Source of the DNA: Cyclobacteriaceae bacterium
GTDB taxonomy: Bacteria > Bacteroidota > Bacteroidia > Cytophagales > Cyclobacteriaceae
DNA length: 9,661 bases
Direction of reading: 5' to 3'
Assembly: GCA_025358195.1 (NCBI GenBank)
Contig: JANYKP010000165.1
Span: forward strand, 1 to 9,661
Numbering within the stretch: the first letter of the stretch is position 1; each line of letters begins with the position of its first letter. The notes under the pieces were generated by a model, which had not been told where the DNA came from, did not search any database, and saw only the letters and a program-made list of their open reading frames with translations. The translations under genes and the position numbers were made by a program. Positions 1-6,729 of the stretch are shown here, piece after piece.

Positions 1-2
1 TT

Positions 3-341
3 GTAAAAATAGATCGCGAGGCCAAGACCGTTGACCTAAAAATCAATAATCAGAAGTATACCGTTCAGCTTCGCGATCAATTTGATCTGCTGCTGGAAAA
101 AATGGGCATGAGCAGCGCTGCGGCCGGAAAACTAAACGTAATCAAGGCGCCCATGCCGGGATTGATCATTGATCTGCGGGTCAAGGCCGGTGACCACGTG
201 AAGGCAGGGGATCCGCTGTTGGTGCTGGAGGCTATGAAGATGGAAAATATTATCAAAGCTCCAGGTGAAGGGACGGTAAAGCAAGTGAAAATAAAAAAGG
301 GAGATACGGTGGAGAAAAATGAGGTGTTGATGGAGTTCTGA
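3..341 (+). CDS. Biotin carboxyl carrier (biotinyl-binding) protein, C-terminal part
   Basis: The reading frame is open from the left edge, so the N-terminus is missing; 112 residues are visible. The C-terminal ~70 residues are a biotinyl/lipoyl domain: APMPG at visible residues 49-53, then EAMKMEN at 76-82 with Lys79 (codon 237-239) as the predicted biotinylation site, and a closing GDTVEKNEVLMEF. The stretch before it (YTVQLRDQFDLLLEKMG) fits the N-terminal extension of the ~165-residue carrier subunits common in Bacteroidota. The protein would carry carboxybiotin between the biotin carboxylase and carboxyltransferase subunits of an acyl-CoA carboxylase (acetyl-, propionyl- or similar) in the cytoplasm. 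The substrate cannot be told from this piece, and the partner subunits would lie upstream, outside the window. An internal ATG at 102 is not the true start, because conserved sequence precedes it. Confidence 0.93.
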   Translation, partial: VKIDREAKTVDLKINNQKYTVQLRDQFDLLLEKMGMSSAAAGKLNVIKAPMPGLIIDLRVKAGDHVKAGDPLLVLEAMKMENIIKAPGEGTVKQVKIKKGDTVEKNEVLMEF

Positions 342-368
342 AAGCAACCTATAAACCTATTTCTCGAA

Positions 369-1745
369 ATGGAATTTGATAATCTTAAAAGAGCCTTTGA
401 TAGTTTAAAGAGCATAACCTTTTTTCAAAGACTGTTCAGTTGGGGTAAAATCAAGTCTCAACTTATTGATGCCAACGGTGATCTCCAGCGACTATTTTCA
501 ATCATTGAGAATGTAACATCAGAAAACTCAAAACTGGGGACCTCCGCTGAAATCGAAAAGGCGTCTGCGAAAAATCTGCTTGAAACAAACAATCGTCTGT
601 CCACCGAAATTCAGGTTATCAAGCAATCCAATTCTTCCCTTAATAAGCAATATGAGGACAGCCTGAAAGAAATTGCAACATTGAAAGAATCAAACAACAG
701 TTTTTTAAAAAGAGGGACAGAATTATCCAACGAGCTTGCTGCTGCCAGACAGAAACTTGAAAATGCAGAGGTTAATTTGCAAAAAGCCCGCAATCAAATA
801 ACGCAATTGGAAAAAGAAGATGAGTTTCGCAAACAAGAACATTCCAACGCAATCTCATCGCTCAGGCAAATACAGGAAAAGATCCAACGGGACCGCGACC
901 GGGAAGTTGAAGAGAAGAACAGGTTGGAATTTGAACGAATCAGAAAGCTCAAGGAAACCTGGCTGAACCATGAAGAAAATGTAAAGAACAGGATCAAAGC
1001 CATCTGCAGTCAATACACCATTGAGTACGTTGACAGGGTTCCCTTCAAGGGAAAGCCCGATAATACCCTGAAAATTAACAATGAGTATATCATTTTCGAT
1101 GCAAAAAGTCCCGGTAGTGATGACTTGTCAAACTTTCCGAATTATCTCAAAAGTCAGGTAGAGAGTGGAAAGTATGTAAAGGAAGACGATGTGAAAAAGG
1201 AGGTCTTCCTGGTGGTGCCGGGCAACACGCTCGATTATCTCGAACAGTTTGCCTATAAACTAAGCGACTATACGGTCTATATAATTTCCATTGATGCATT
1301 GGAACCTGTTATTCTTGCGCTTAGAAGAATTGAGGACTACGAATTTGCGGAACAATTGAGTCCCGAAGAGCGGGAAAATATTTGCCGGGTAATTGGCAAG
1401 TTTGTGCATTTATCAAAAAGAAGAATTCAGATCGATGGTTTTTTTGCAAAACAGTTTTTTGAACTGGTCTACAGGAGTGAAGCGGATTTGCCGAAAGATT
1501 TACTGGAGAAGGTGGTTGAGTTCGAAAAATCGGAAAAACTGAATCCTCCGATTGAGAGAAGATCTAAGCAAATTAGCATCAAAGACCTTGAGAGCGACAA
1601 TGAAAAACTAAAAAGTGAAGCCAATCAGCGGGGCATTATTACGCAAGATTCATTGTTAAGTAAAGAGTTAAATAAATTACCTCTTTACGCTACTGAAAAT
1701 GACGATGCAAAGAACAAGGACCAAGGAAAACTATTCTCTGAGTAG
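369..1745 (+). CDS. Coiled-coil protein with RmuC-like PD-(D/E)XK nuclease domain
   Basis: A 458-residue protein. Residues ~30-205 are a long Glu/Lys/Gln-rich coiled coil without prolines. Residues ~205-350 form a mixed alpha/beta domain with KPD at 229-231 and FDAK at 243-246, giving the P-D-(12 residues)-D-x-K layout of PD-(D/E)XK nucleases. Further segments are VFLVVPGNT (279-287), YTVYIIS (301-307) and SPEERENICRVIG (331-343). Coiled coil followed by 'PD...iDaK' and a later 'lvvP' strand is the plan of RmuC, a family linked to limiting DNA rearrangements at inverted repeats. However, there is no N-terminal membrane anchor and identity looks low, so this is an RmuC-like call and not RmuC itself. 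The tail (~390-458) is polar and probably disordered. The ATG at 369 lies 27 bases after the carrier gene, with no clear ribosome-binding site. The stop overlaps the next start by one base. The nuclease activity is inferred, not shown. Confidence 0.6.
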   Translation: MEFDNLKRAFDSLKSITFFQRLFSWGKIKSQLIDANGDLQRLFSIIENVTSENSKLGTSAEIEKASAKNLLETNNRLSTEIQVIKQSNSSLNKQYEDSLKEIATLKESNNSFLKRGTELSNELAAARQKLENAEVNLQKARNQITQLEKEDEFRKQEHSNAISSLRQIQEKIQRDRDREVEEKNRLEFERIRKLKETWLNHEENVKNRIKAICSQYTIEYVDRVPFKGKPDNTLKINNEYIIFDAKSPGSDDLSNFPNYLKSQVESGKYVKEDDVKKEVFLVVPGNTLDYLEQFAYKLSDYTVYIISIDALEPVILALRRIEDYEFAEQLSPEERENICRVIGKFVHLSKRRIQIDGFFAKQFFELVYRSEADLPKDLLEKVVEFEKSEKLNPPIERRSKQISIKDLESDNEKLKSEANQRGIITQDSLLSKELNKLPLYATENDDAKNKDQGKLFSE

Positions 1746-2224
1746 TGGATGCATTTGTGGAAATCATTTTTAAAAAGGGCAAAACGAAAAATACCATCAC
1801 GTGCAAACGCCCGGATGGTTCGGCCACCTGGATGCAAGGAGAGCCCTTCATGATCATCCATGACCTCACCCACTACGTCGTCGAGACGCAGCTCGGCTTA
1901 CAGGAGGCCTTCTTTGGGTTGCTCGCCCGCGGGTGGGACATCACTGATTTTGAGAATAAACAAAAAATACGATCGACGGATATTCCCATGGAAGGCATAC
2001 GGGCCGAAATTCTTGTCGGGCTGCTGCTGACAGAGCGTAATGACGGTCAGGAAATGAATGACTTTAATTCCGTTTACCGGGACTCCTCCGGGAAATTTAA
2101 TTTGCTTGTCCAGCCACTGGAGGCCTCTGTTTTGAATAAGCTGCGCGAAGGGGTTGATGATTTAATAAACAAATGGAGGTTTATGCCAATGGATCGTCCG
2201 CTCGTCCTTAACTTTCCCGCTTGA
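1745..2224 (+). CDS. Unknown protein with HxxxHxxxE motif
   Basis: A 159-residue soluble protein that I do not recognise. It starts at a GTG whose first base is the last base of the preceding TAG stop (TAGTG), which suggests translational coupling. The early strand-like segment FVEIIFKKGKTKNTITCKR supports the GTG start over the internal ATG at 1832. The notable feature is HDLTHYVVE: His39, His43 and Glu47 spaced H-x3-H-x3-E. This resembles, but does not equal, the HExxH zinc-protease helix and could bind a metal. It is followed by an amphipathic LQEAFFGLLARGWDI segment and an alpha-helical C-terminal half (EASVLNKLREGVDDLINKW). There is no signal peptide or membrane segment, so it is predicted to be cytoplasmic. 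Neighbours (RmuC-like protein upstream, lipoprotein 33 bases downstream) do not reveal its job. Confidence 0.75.
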   Translation: MDAFVEIIFKKGKTKNTITCKRPDGSATWMQGEPFMIIHDLTHYVVETQLGLQEAFFGLLARGWDITDFENKQKIRSTDIPMEGIRAEILVGLLLTERNDGQEMNDFNSVYRDSSGKFNLLVQPLEASVLNKLREGVDDLINKWRFMPMDRPLVLNFPA

Positions 2225-2257
2225 CAGTCTATCAAAATTGATCTAAATTATAATTAC

Positions 2258-2608
2258 ATGAAAAAAGGATTTTTGTATCTAGGTTTTTTTGTTCTTGTCA
2301 CATCTTGTGCACCCGGGCCCATCGGTGCGTGGAATTATTCTGTGACGGGTACTCCTCAGGGTGATTATGCCGGTGTAATGACCATCAGCAAGAAGGACAA
2401 GGGTTATTCCGCCAAGCTCATGTCCGCTGGCACCGAAACCACCTTTAATAAATTTTCCTATATGAAAGCGACTAAGAAAACTGAAGGTGAGTTTGATTTC
2501 TCCGGCACCCAAATTTTATTCTCTGCCCAACTGAATAAAGACCAACTAAAAGGAACCATGTCGACGAGCGGGCTGGAGTTTCCGTTTAACGCCACACGCA
2601 AGAAATAA
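2258..2608 (+). CDS. Small exported lipoprotein of unknown function
   Basis: A 116-residue protein with a classic lipoprotein signal: MKK, then a hydrophobic stretch (FLYLGFFVLVT) and the lipobox VTSC with Cys17 as the acylated residue. The mature ~100 residues alternate short polar and hydrophobic stretches (YAGVMTISKKDKGYSAKLMS, EGEFDFSGTQILFSAQL, LKGTMSTSGLEFPFNATRK), which suggests a small beta-barrel or beta-sandwich. The pattern of 'G-W-N-Y-x-V-x-G-T-P-x-G-D-Y-x-G-x-M' is reminiscent of lipocalin-like or DUF-type periplasmic lipoproteins, but I cannot name a family. Asp/Ser at +2 rules for sorting in this phylum are not secure, so inner versus outer membrane is left open. It lies 33 bases after the preceding gene and 4 bases before the GroES-like gene, so it is likely co-transcribed with them. 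Confidence 0.8.
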   Translation: MKKGFLYLGFFVLVTSCAPGPIGAWNYSVTGTPQGDYAGVMTISKKDKGYSAKLMSAGTETTFNKFSYMKATKKTEGEFDFSGTQILFSAQLNKDQLKGTMSTSGLEFPFNATRKK

Positions 2609-2612
2609 AAGC

Positions 2613-2987
2613 ATGAAAATCACCTCCGACAATAAATTGAGAAAACTGATCGTCGTGGGCGACCGGGTGCTTATCCGCCCAGCGAAAGAATCCGAAAAAA
2701 CGGATAGCGGGCTTTATCTGCCAGCCGGGGTGCAAGAGAAGGAAAAGATTCAACGAGGATTTGTCATTAAAGTCGGCCCGGGGTATCCTCTGCCGATGCC
2801 AGCGGATGAGGATGATTTATGGAAAGGAAAAGAAGATCAGGTAAAATATTTACCCCTGCAGGCCCAGGAAGGCGACCTCGCTATTTTTTTGCAGAAAGGG
2901 GCTATCGAGGTGATGTATGAAAGTGAGAAATATTTTATTGTACCGCAGGCTTCTATTTTGATGCTGGAAAGGGAAGAGGATTTATAA
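2613..2987 (+). CDS. GroES-family (Cpn10-like) protein, divergent and without GroEL
   Basis: A 124-residue protein whose layout follows the 10-kDa co-chaperonin. VVGDRVLIRPA (residues 14-24) is the first barrel strand, ESEKTDSGLYLPAGVQEKEKIQRG (~26-49) matches the mobile loop with a hydrophobic LYL in place of the canonical IVL GroEL-binding tripeptide, and VIKVGPG (51-57) follows. GDLAIFLQKGAIEVMYESEKYFIVPQASILMLERE (~87-121) matches the C-terminal strands ending in 'ILaiVE'. It is longer than typical GroES (~97 residues) because of an acidic insert at ~58-84 and an N-terminal extension. No groEL lies in the window, so this is a secondary, solitary family member. It could cap GroEL for special clients or have left chaperonin work altogether. 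The ATG is 4 bases after the lipoprotein stop, and its TAA overlaps the next ATG (TAATG). Confidence 0.82.
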   Translation: MKITSDNKLRKLIVVGDRVLIRPAKESEKTDSGLYLPAGVQEKEKIQRGFVIKVGPGYPLPMPADEDDLWKGKEDQVKYLPLQAQEGDLAIFLQKGAIEVMYESEKYFIVPQASILMLEREEDL

Positions 2988-3199
2988 TGGCCGGCTTATC
3001 GTTTGATGTACTGCGGATCGGCAAGAAATACCGTCTCGTCAATTATGGTGAGCGCTATGAGTTCGAAATTGAAAAAATTCTATCCAATGGAGATTTCAAC
3101 GTAAAAGATCTACACACACTCGAACGCTACCATCTTAAAGAAACAATCAAATTTGGAAAAGGAAAGGATTTTGAGATCAGGGACCTGGAACGTGAATAA
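2987..3199 (+). CDS. Small hypothetical protein (70 residues)
   Basis: A 70-residue, highly charged protein. Its ATG shares one base with the preceding stop (TAATG), a layout that favours translational coupling with the GroES-like protein and supports it being a real gene. The sequence reads as short beta strands, KKYRLVNYGERYEFEIEKIL, GDFNVKDLHTLERYHL and DFEIRDLE, which suggests a small SH3-like or beta-barrel fold. It has no signal peptide, cysteine or membrane segment. I cannot assign a family. It is the last gene before the terminator at 3227-3250, so it closes the transcription unit. The constant pairing with a solitary GroES-like protein would be the main clue to its role if the pair proves conserved elsewhere. 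Confidence 0.72.
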   Translation: MAGLSFDVLRIGKKYRLVNYGERYEFEIEKILSNGDFNVKDLHTLERYHLKETIKFGKGKDFEIRDLERE

Positions 3200-3226
3200 A
3201 GAATGTAACGCTACATCAATCAGGGT

Positions 3227-3250
3227 ACCCGAAACATATACGGGTTTTTT
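3227..3250 (+). terminator. Intrinsic terminator of the GroES-like operon
   Basis: A 5-bp GC-rich stem (ACCCG at 3227-3231 pairing with CGGGT at 3241-3245) with a 9-base A/T-rich loop runs directly into six T residues (3245-3250). It lies 28 bases after the last stop of the 369-3199 gene run and before the porin gene. The stem is short but the form is typical for this phylum. Confidence 0.7.
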
Positions 3251-3306
3251 CATTTGATTTTGGTTTCCCCCCTTCATTAAATAAGTTGTCAAATCCAATT
3301 GAATAT

Positions 3307-4659
3307 ATGAAGAAGTCTTTATTGTTAAGCCTCTTGTTGGCTGTTTTTGGAATATCGTATTCCCAGGATTCAACCATCATTCATTCACCTTTTGAAGGAA
3401 TGGATTTCACGTGGCTCAATGGCAACAATCGTCAACGATCAAACATCCTCGGCGTTAAGAATTTTACCGGCCTGATGATCGTCGATACGTACTATAACTA
3501 TTCATTCAATAAACCGATGGATAATACTATCAACACTTCTTCCATCATCGGCCGTAACAACGAGATTACGCTCAATATGGCCAGCATTGGTGGTGAGATG
3601 GTGTATAACAACGTTATCGCCCGAATTTATCTGCAGACCGGTGCGATGTTAAGCGTCATCCAGGAGACTGATCCCACTGTAAATCACGGAAGAAATTTGC
3701 GCACTACGGACATGAAATTTATTCGCGAGGCGGTGGCAGGATACCAATGGAATACGTGGAACTCCATCCGATTTGAAACCGGAATTTTTATGTCGTTTAT
3801 CGGACTGGAAAGTTACATCGCGCAGGAAAACTGGAGCTATCAGCGTTCGATGGTTTGTGATTTTACTCCTTTTTATTTTTCGGGAGCTCGCTTGCAAATT
3901 CATCCTTCTAAAAAATGGAAAATAGAACCGTGGTTAATGAATGGTTGGTATTCTTATGGAAAATTCAATAAAGGAAGTTCGGTTGGATTAGCCACTTACT
4001 ACCGCCCCAACGAAAACACGACGTTCGTAGCAAATTTTTATTACGGCACGGACACGCGGAACATTGCAGGCCGGGTGAGGTTTCATCATGATAATACGGT
4101 CATGATTCGTTATAAGAACAATCCTGCGTCCCGTGGCGTAAGTCGAATGGCATTCAGCTTGAATTCTCATTATGGCTATGAAGATGGTGGATCACTCAAT
4201 GGTGTTGCTTACCCTTCCAGAAGTGAAACGTATTTCGCCGGTACATCGCTGGCCAACCGAATTTGGTTTCAGGAAAACAAATTTGCTATGACTTTACGGG
4301 CTGGATATTTAACAAATCCCGGGAGATACTTGCCTGTAAATCCCGCACCCTTATACACCGATCCGGTCTCCGGCGCCACGGGGTATACCGATATAAAACC
4401 GGGGGACCTGGCTCCAAAATTTGAAGCCTGGGAATTTACCGGCACCTTCGATTATATGCCCAATGGATTTATCACGCTTCGGGCAGAGATTTTAAACAGA
4501 CATTCATCCGTTCCCTATTTTGCCGGGCCTGGAGGCACAACCTCAGTTGATGGCTGGCTGGGAACGAGTGATCCGAATATTGGCACACCGCAAGCATGGA
4601 AGCCCGATCTTCGCACATTGGAGAACAGGTTGATCTTTGCTGTGATCGCCCGATTTTAA
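3307..4659 (+). CDS. Outer-membrane beta-barrel porin, OmpL-like (bbp2 type)
   Basis: A 450-residue protein starting at the ATG at 3307, which gives a clean signal peptide (MKKSLLLSLLLAVFGISYSQ, cleavage near residue 19-20). A TTG-initiated 7-residue extension from 3286 would spoil the signal and is rejected. The mature protein is built of alternating aromatic/polar strands (FTGLMIVDTYYNYSFNKP, VYNNVIARIYLQTGAML, TTFVANFYYGTDTRN, FITLRAEILNRHSS) and ends in LIFAVIARF, with the terminal Phe expected by the BAM machinery. The block FETGIFMSFIGLESYIAQENWSYQ..., with MVCDFTPFYFSGARL after it, fits the 'putative beta-barrel porin-2, OmpL-like' family (recalled, not searched). The probable role is passage of small solutes; the substrate is unknown. 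It is apparently monocistronic: preceded by a terminator and converging on the - strand acyltransferase 50 bases later. Confidence 0.88.
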   Translation: MKKSLLLSLLLAVFGISYSQDSTIIHSPFEGMDFTWLNGNNRQRSNILGVKNFTGLMIVDTYYNYSFNKPMDNTINTSSIIGRNNEITLNMASIGGEMVYNNVIARIYLQTGAMLSVIQETDPTVNHGRNLRTTDMKFIREAVAGYQWNTWNSIRFETGIFMSFIGLESYIAQENWSYQRSMVCDFTPFYFSGARLQIHPSKKWKIEPWLMNGWYSYGKFNKGSSVGLATYYRPNENTTFVANFYYGTDTRNIAGRVRFHHDNTVMIRYKNNPASRGVSRMAFSLNSHYGYEDGGSLNGVAYPSRSETYFAGTSLANRIWFQENKFAMTLRAGYLTNPGRYLPVNPAPLYTDPVSGATGYTDIKPGDLAPKFEAWEFTGTFDYMPNGFITLRAEILNRHSSVPYFAGPGGTTSVDGWLGTSDPNIGTPQAWKPDLRTLENRLIFAVIARF

Positions 4660-4709
4660 AAATGTCTCGCTTGCCACGATCCTAAATTTTCACCAGGAAA
4701 TATGCGGGG

Positions 4710-5873
4710 CTAACGATTCTTATTCTTCATCCCAAATAAAAATCGCATCACCTTATTTGATTGGATAAAAACAAAATAGAAAATAACACAACTGGTGAGC
4801 GTCAGCAGGCTGATGGACCAAAATTTTGCGCCAATCCCCCATTCCAGTTGACAGATGTAATACCCAATGGCAATAATGACGGTTTGATGCAGAATATAAA
4901 ACGGATAGAGTCCTTCGTTGAAATGTTTTAACCACGGATGCGGCTTGTTGAGGTAATGCTGCCCGAACGCAATGACGGTAATCACGGTAAACCAACTAAC
5001 GAAAAGTGCTGTGACGTCAAAAATGGTTTCCACCGTCTCCTCATCCCAGGGTAGCCTGATCAGGCCGCGAAACTGGAAGTAGCAAATATAAAATGGGACC
5101 AGGCTCAGAAGCGAGACTGCCAACAGATATTTGCGATTATTTCCAATGGACGTCCACAACTTCTGATTGGAGTAGCACAGTGTCCCAAAAAAGAAAAATA
5201 AAAAATAAAAAGTGAAGAAGGCCCAGTCATCGGTAAGGCTGTGGGTCTCTTCCGGAAAATAGGGGCGTAATAAAATTTGTGTAAGCAAAATTAAAATAGA
5301 GGGAATTAAAAGAATTCCGAAAGCATTTGACAAAAGCTTGCTTACTCCTTCTCTGAATCGTGTGGATCGTTCGGAGCGCAGGTAAACCAGGAATGGCAAA
5401 GCAATTAAAGAATACAGCAAAAGGTAGAGGATAAACCAGAGATGGTGCCAGCTGAAACTTCCTTTGGGATAGGGTACAAAATTGAACACCGTTTTATAAA
5501 AATCCCAATAGCTGTCGTATTCCTTTAGATGTTCATAATAGATCTGTGGAGGAACGACCACGAACATTCCGAACACTAATGGAATGAAAAGTCTTTTAAA
5601 CCGCTCCCCTGCGTATTGACCTGGTGTTCTTTTTCCAAGTGCCATGTAGGTGCCCGCTCCTGAAATGAAGAGGAGCAACGGCATCCGCCAATAGTGCAGC
5701 CACACCATCCAGTAATTAAAGCTGACGTTCGTCTCGCTATTCTTCACATGCCAGCCCCAGGTATTAAACCACATGCCGGTATGAAAAAATAAGAGAATAA
5801 CGATCGCGATGAGACGCAGCCAGTCGAGGTCATGACGTCTTATTGCGGCTGTCCGGTGATCGGGGGATTGCAT
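4710..5873 (-). CDS. Membrane acyltransferase, acyltransferase-3 / OpgC-like
   Basis: A 387-residue integral membrane protein with about ten hydrophobic segments. The N-terminal RRHDLDWLRLIAIVILLFFHTGMWFN (residues ~12-37) holds the hallmarks of the acyltransferase-3 family: the DLDWLR lead-in and His31 in the first membrane helix, the presumed catalytic residue. SWHHLWFILYLLLYS, PFYILHQTVIIAIGYY and a basic C-terminus (FLFGMKNKNR) also fit, and 'HLWF.L' together with 'DLDWLR' point to the OpgC (glucan succinyltransferase) branch. It would transfer an acyl group (succinyl, acetyl or similar) to a glycan or other envelope substrate; the actual substrate is unknown. The ATG at 5873 was chosen because the family motif begins shortly after it. 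The frame runs open to 6026, but that extension (…LPRPEGRG…) only translates the palindrome at 5941-5966. It stands alone, convergent with the porin and divergent from the GNAT gene. Confidence 0.88.
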   Translation of the reverse strand: MQSPDHRTAAIRRHDLDWLRLIAIVILLFFHTGMWFNTWGWHVKNSETNVSFNYWMVWLHYWRMPLLLFISGAGTYMALGKRTPGQYAGERFKRLFIPLVFGMFVVVPPQIYYEHLKEYDSYWDFYKTVFNFVPYPKGSFSWHHLWFILYLLLYSLIALPFLVYLRSERSTRFREGVSKLLSNAFGILLIPSILILLTQILLRPYFPEETHSLTDDWAFFTFYFLFFFFGTLCYSNQKLWTSIGNNRKYLLAVSLLSLVPFYICYFQFRGLIRLPWDEETVETIFDVTALFVSWFTVITVIAFGQHYLNKPHPWLKHFNEGLYPFYILHQTVIIAIGYYICQLEWGIGAKFWSISLLTLTSCVIFYFVFIQSNKVMRFLFGMKNKNR

Positions 5874-5940
5874 TAACCAGGAAGTTTTTTTTAAAAAAGG
5901 AATTATTCTCCGTGCGAAATTAATAAGTTGAAAGTACAAA

Positions 5941-5966
5941 TTGCCACGGCCTTCAGGCCGTGGCAA
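5941..5966. repeat. REP-like palindrome (11-bp stem, 4-base loop)
   Basis: The arms TTGCCACGGCC (5941-5951) and GGCCGTGGCAA (5956-5966) are perfectly complementary around a TTCA loop. Flanking AAA/ATTT can extend the stem with one bulged A. It sits between the divergent starts at 5873 (-) and 6001 (+), so it is upstream of both and cannot be the terminator of either. GC-rich hairpins of the form CCACGGCCT...AGGCCGTGG recur in Bacteroidota genomes as REP-like elements (from memory, unchecked). Read in protein they give RPxGRG peptides on both strands, which explains the false N-terminal extensions of both flanking genes. Confidence 0.65.
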
Positions 5967-6000
5967 ATTTGAAATGGGTCCAATTTTTCTAACTTTCACC

Positions 6001-6516
6001 ATGTCATTCTCCATTCTGCCAGCCACACCTGAAGATTCGACTGCCCTGAATAACCTTGTTAATGCTGCCTACCGCGGCGATTCTTCCCGCCAAGGCTGGA
6101 CCACGGAAGCCGATCTACTCGATGGCGGTCGAACGGACGCGGCAGCGATTGAAGAAATTATTCGCAAACCGGGCCATTGGATTTTAAAATATCTGGAAGA
6201 CGGTCAACTTCTTGGTTGCATGGAACTTCATAAAGAAGTTGAAAAGCTTTACCTCGGCATGCTCTCCGTTTTACCACCGCTGCAGGGCCAAGGCATCGGG
6301 AAACAATTATTGAAAGCTGCCGAATCCGAAGCCAGGAAACAAGAATGCGATGTCATTTATATGATGGTCATTTCAGTCCGAAAAGAACTCATTGACTGGT
6401 ACGTACGCCACGGCTATCATGATACAGGGCAACGAAAACCGTTTTCATTTAACGATCCCCGATTCGGGCAACCAAAAATGAAGCTCGAGTTTGTTGTATT
6501 AGAAAAATCAGTCTGA
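6001..6516 (+). CDS. GNAT-family N-acetyltransferase
   Basis: A 171-residue cytoplasmic enzyme. SILPATPEDSTALNNLVNAAYRGDSSRQGWTTEADLLDGGR (~4-44) is the acceptor-side N-terminus seen in one GNAT branch. YLGMLSVLPPLQGQGIGKQLLKAAESEA (~84-111) is motif A, with QGQGIG at 95-100 as the acetyl-CoA pyrophosphate-binding Q/R-x-x-G-x-G/A loop. ELIDWYVRHGYHDTG (~129-143) is motif B with the usual Y-x-x-x-G-Y/F. The acceptor (amine, amino acid, peptide or drug) cannot be inferred. The ATG at 6001 is preferred to a TTG at 5941, because the extra 20 residues translate the palindrome and carry no domain sequence. It stands divergent from the acyltransferase gene, and no downstream partner is close (213-base gap). 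Confidence 0.9.
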   Translation: MSFSILPATPEDSTALNNLVNAAYRGDSSRQGWTTEADLLDGGRTDAAAIEEIIRKPGHWILKYLEDGQLLGCMELHKEVEKLYLGMLSVLPPLQGQGIGKQLLKAAESEARKQECDVIYMMVISVRKELIDWYVRHGYHDTGQRKPFSFNDPRFGQPKMKLEFVVLEKSV

Positions 6517-6640
6517 TTTTGATACACACCACTCACCCGGCTGCATTTTCTCTGTGCATCTCTATGTTAAAAAAAATCCGTCAACCAAACCAACTACCTG
6601 GAGATATTTGTGTCCTAATGGAGGCCTGCAATTTAAGAGT

Positions 6641-6652
6641 TAACAATTGTTA
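6641..6652. promoter_or_regulatory. Possible operator palindrome upstream of the hydrolase operon
   Basis: TAACAATTGTTA is a perfect 12-bp palindrome in the 213-base gap before the aminopeptidase start. The TTAACA half recurs at 6659-6664. It sits ~78 bases before the ATG, where a repressor or activator could bind. An AT-rich palindrome of this length can occur by chance, and I see no well-matched Bacteroidota promoter (TTTG / TAnnTTTG) next to it. The rest of 6517-6729 shows no gene, and only a direct GGAGGCC pair at 6620 and 6673. Confidence 0.2.
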
Positions 6653-6729
6653 CTAATTTTAACATCGAGGACGGAGGCCATCTCTCATATGTCAATTCAA
6701 ATTCTGATATTTATACAAAATCTCCTTGA

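Noticed and set aside
77..415. Open antisense frame across the carrier gene
   Set aside because: It is the shadow of the strongly supported biotin carrier coding strand, and its translation is low-complexity (Ser/Phe-rich) without domain features.
3258..3289. Promoter-like TTTTG-N19-TAAGTTGT ahead of the porin gene
   Set aside because: The -7 element matches only 6 of 8 consensus positions in a T-rich region just after a terminator; a promoter is expected here, but this placement is not convincing.
5968..5997. Promoter-like TTTG-N18-TAACTTTC upstream of the GNAT gene
   Set aside because: It resembles the Bacteroidota TTTG/TAnnTTTG consensus, but the implied transcript start falls at or after the ATG at 6001, so it would need a leaderless message; too weak to list.
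5941..6000. TTG start at 5941 for the GNAT gene
   Set aside because: It lies on the first base of the hairpin, and the 20 added residues translate repeat sequence; the ATG at 6001 gives a normal GNAT N-terminus.
5874..6026. Upstream extension of the acyltransferase frame to 6026
   Set aside because: The extra 51 residues cross the palindrome and the start of the divergent GNAT gene and carry no family sequence; the conserved DLDWLR...H motif begins just after the ATG at 5873.
6504..6520. AAAATCA-GTC-TGATTTT stem at the GNAT stop codon as a terminator
   Set aside because: The stem is almost all A/T with a 3-base loop and overlaps the stop codon; too unstable to call an intrinsic terminator.
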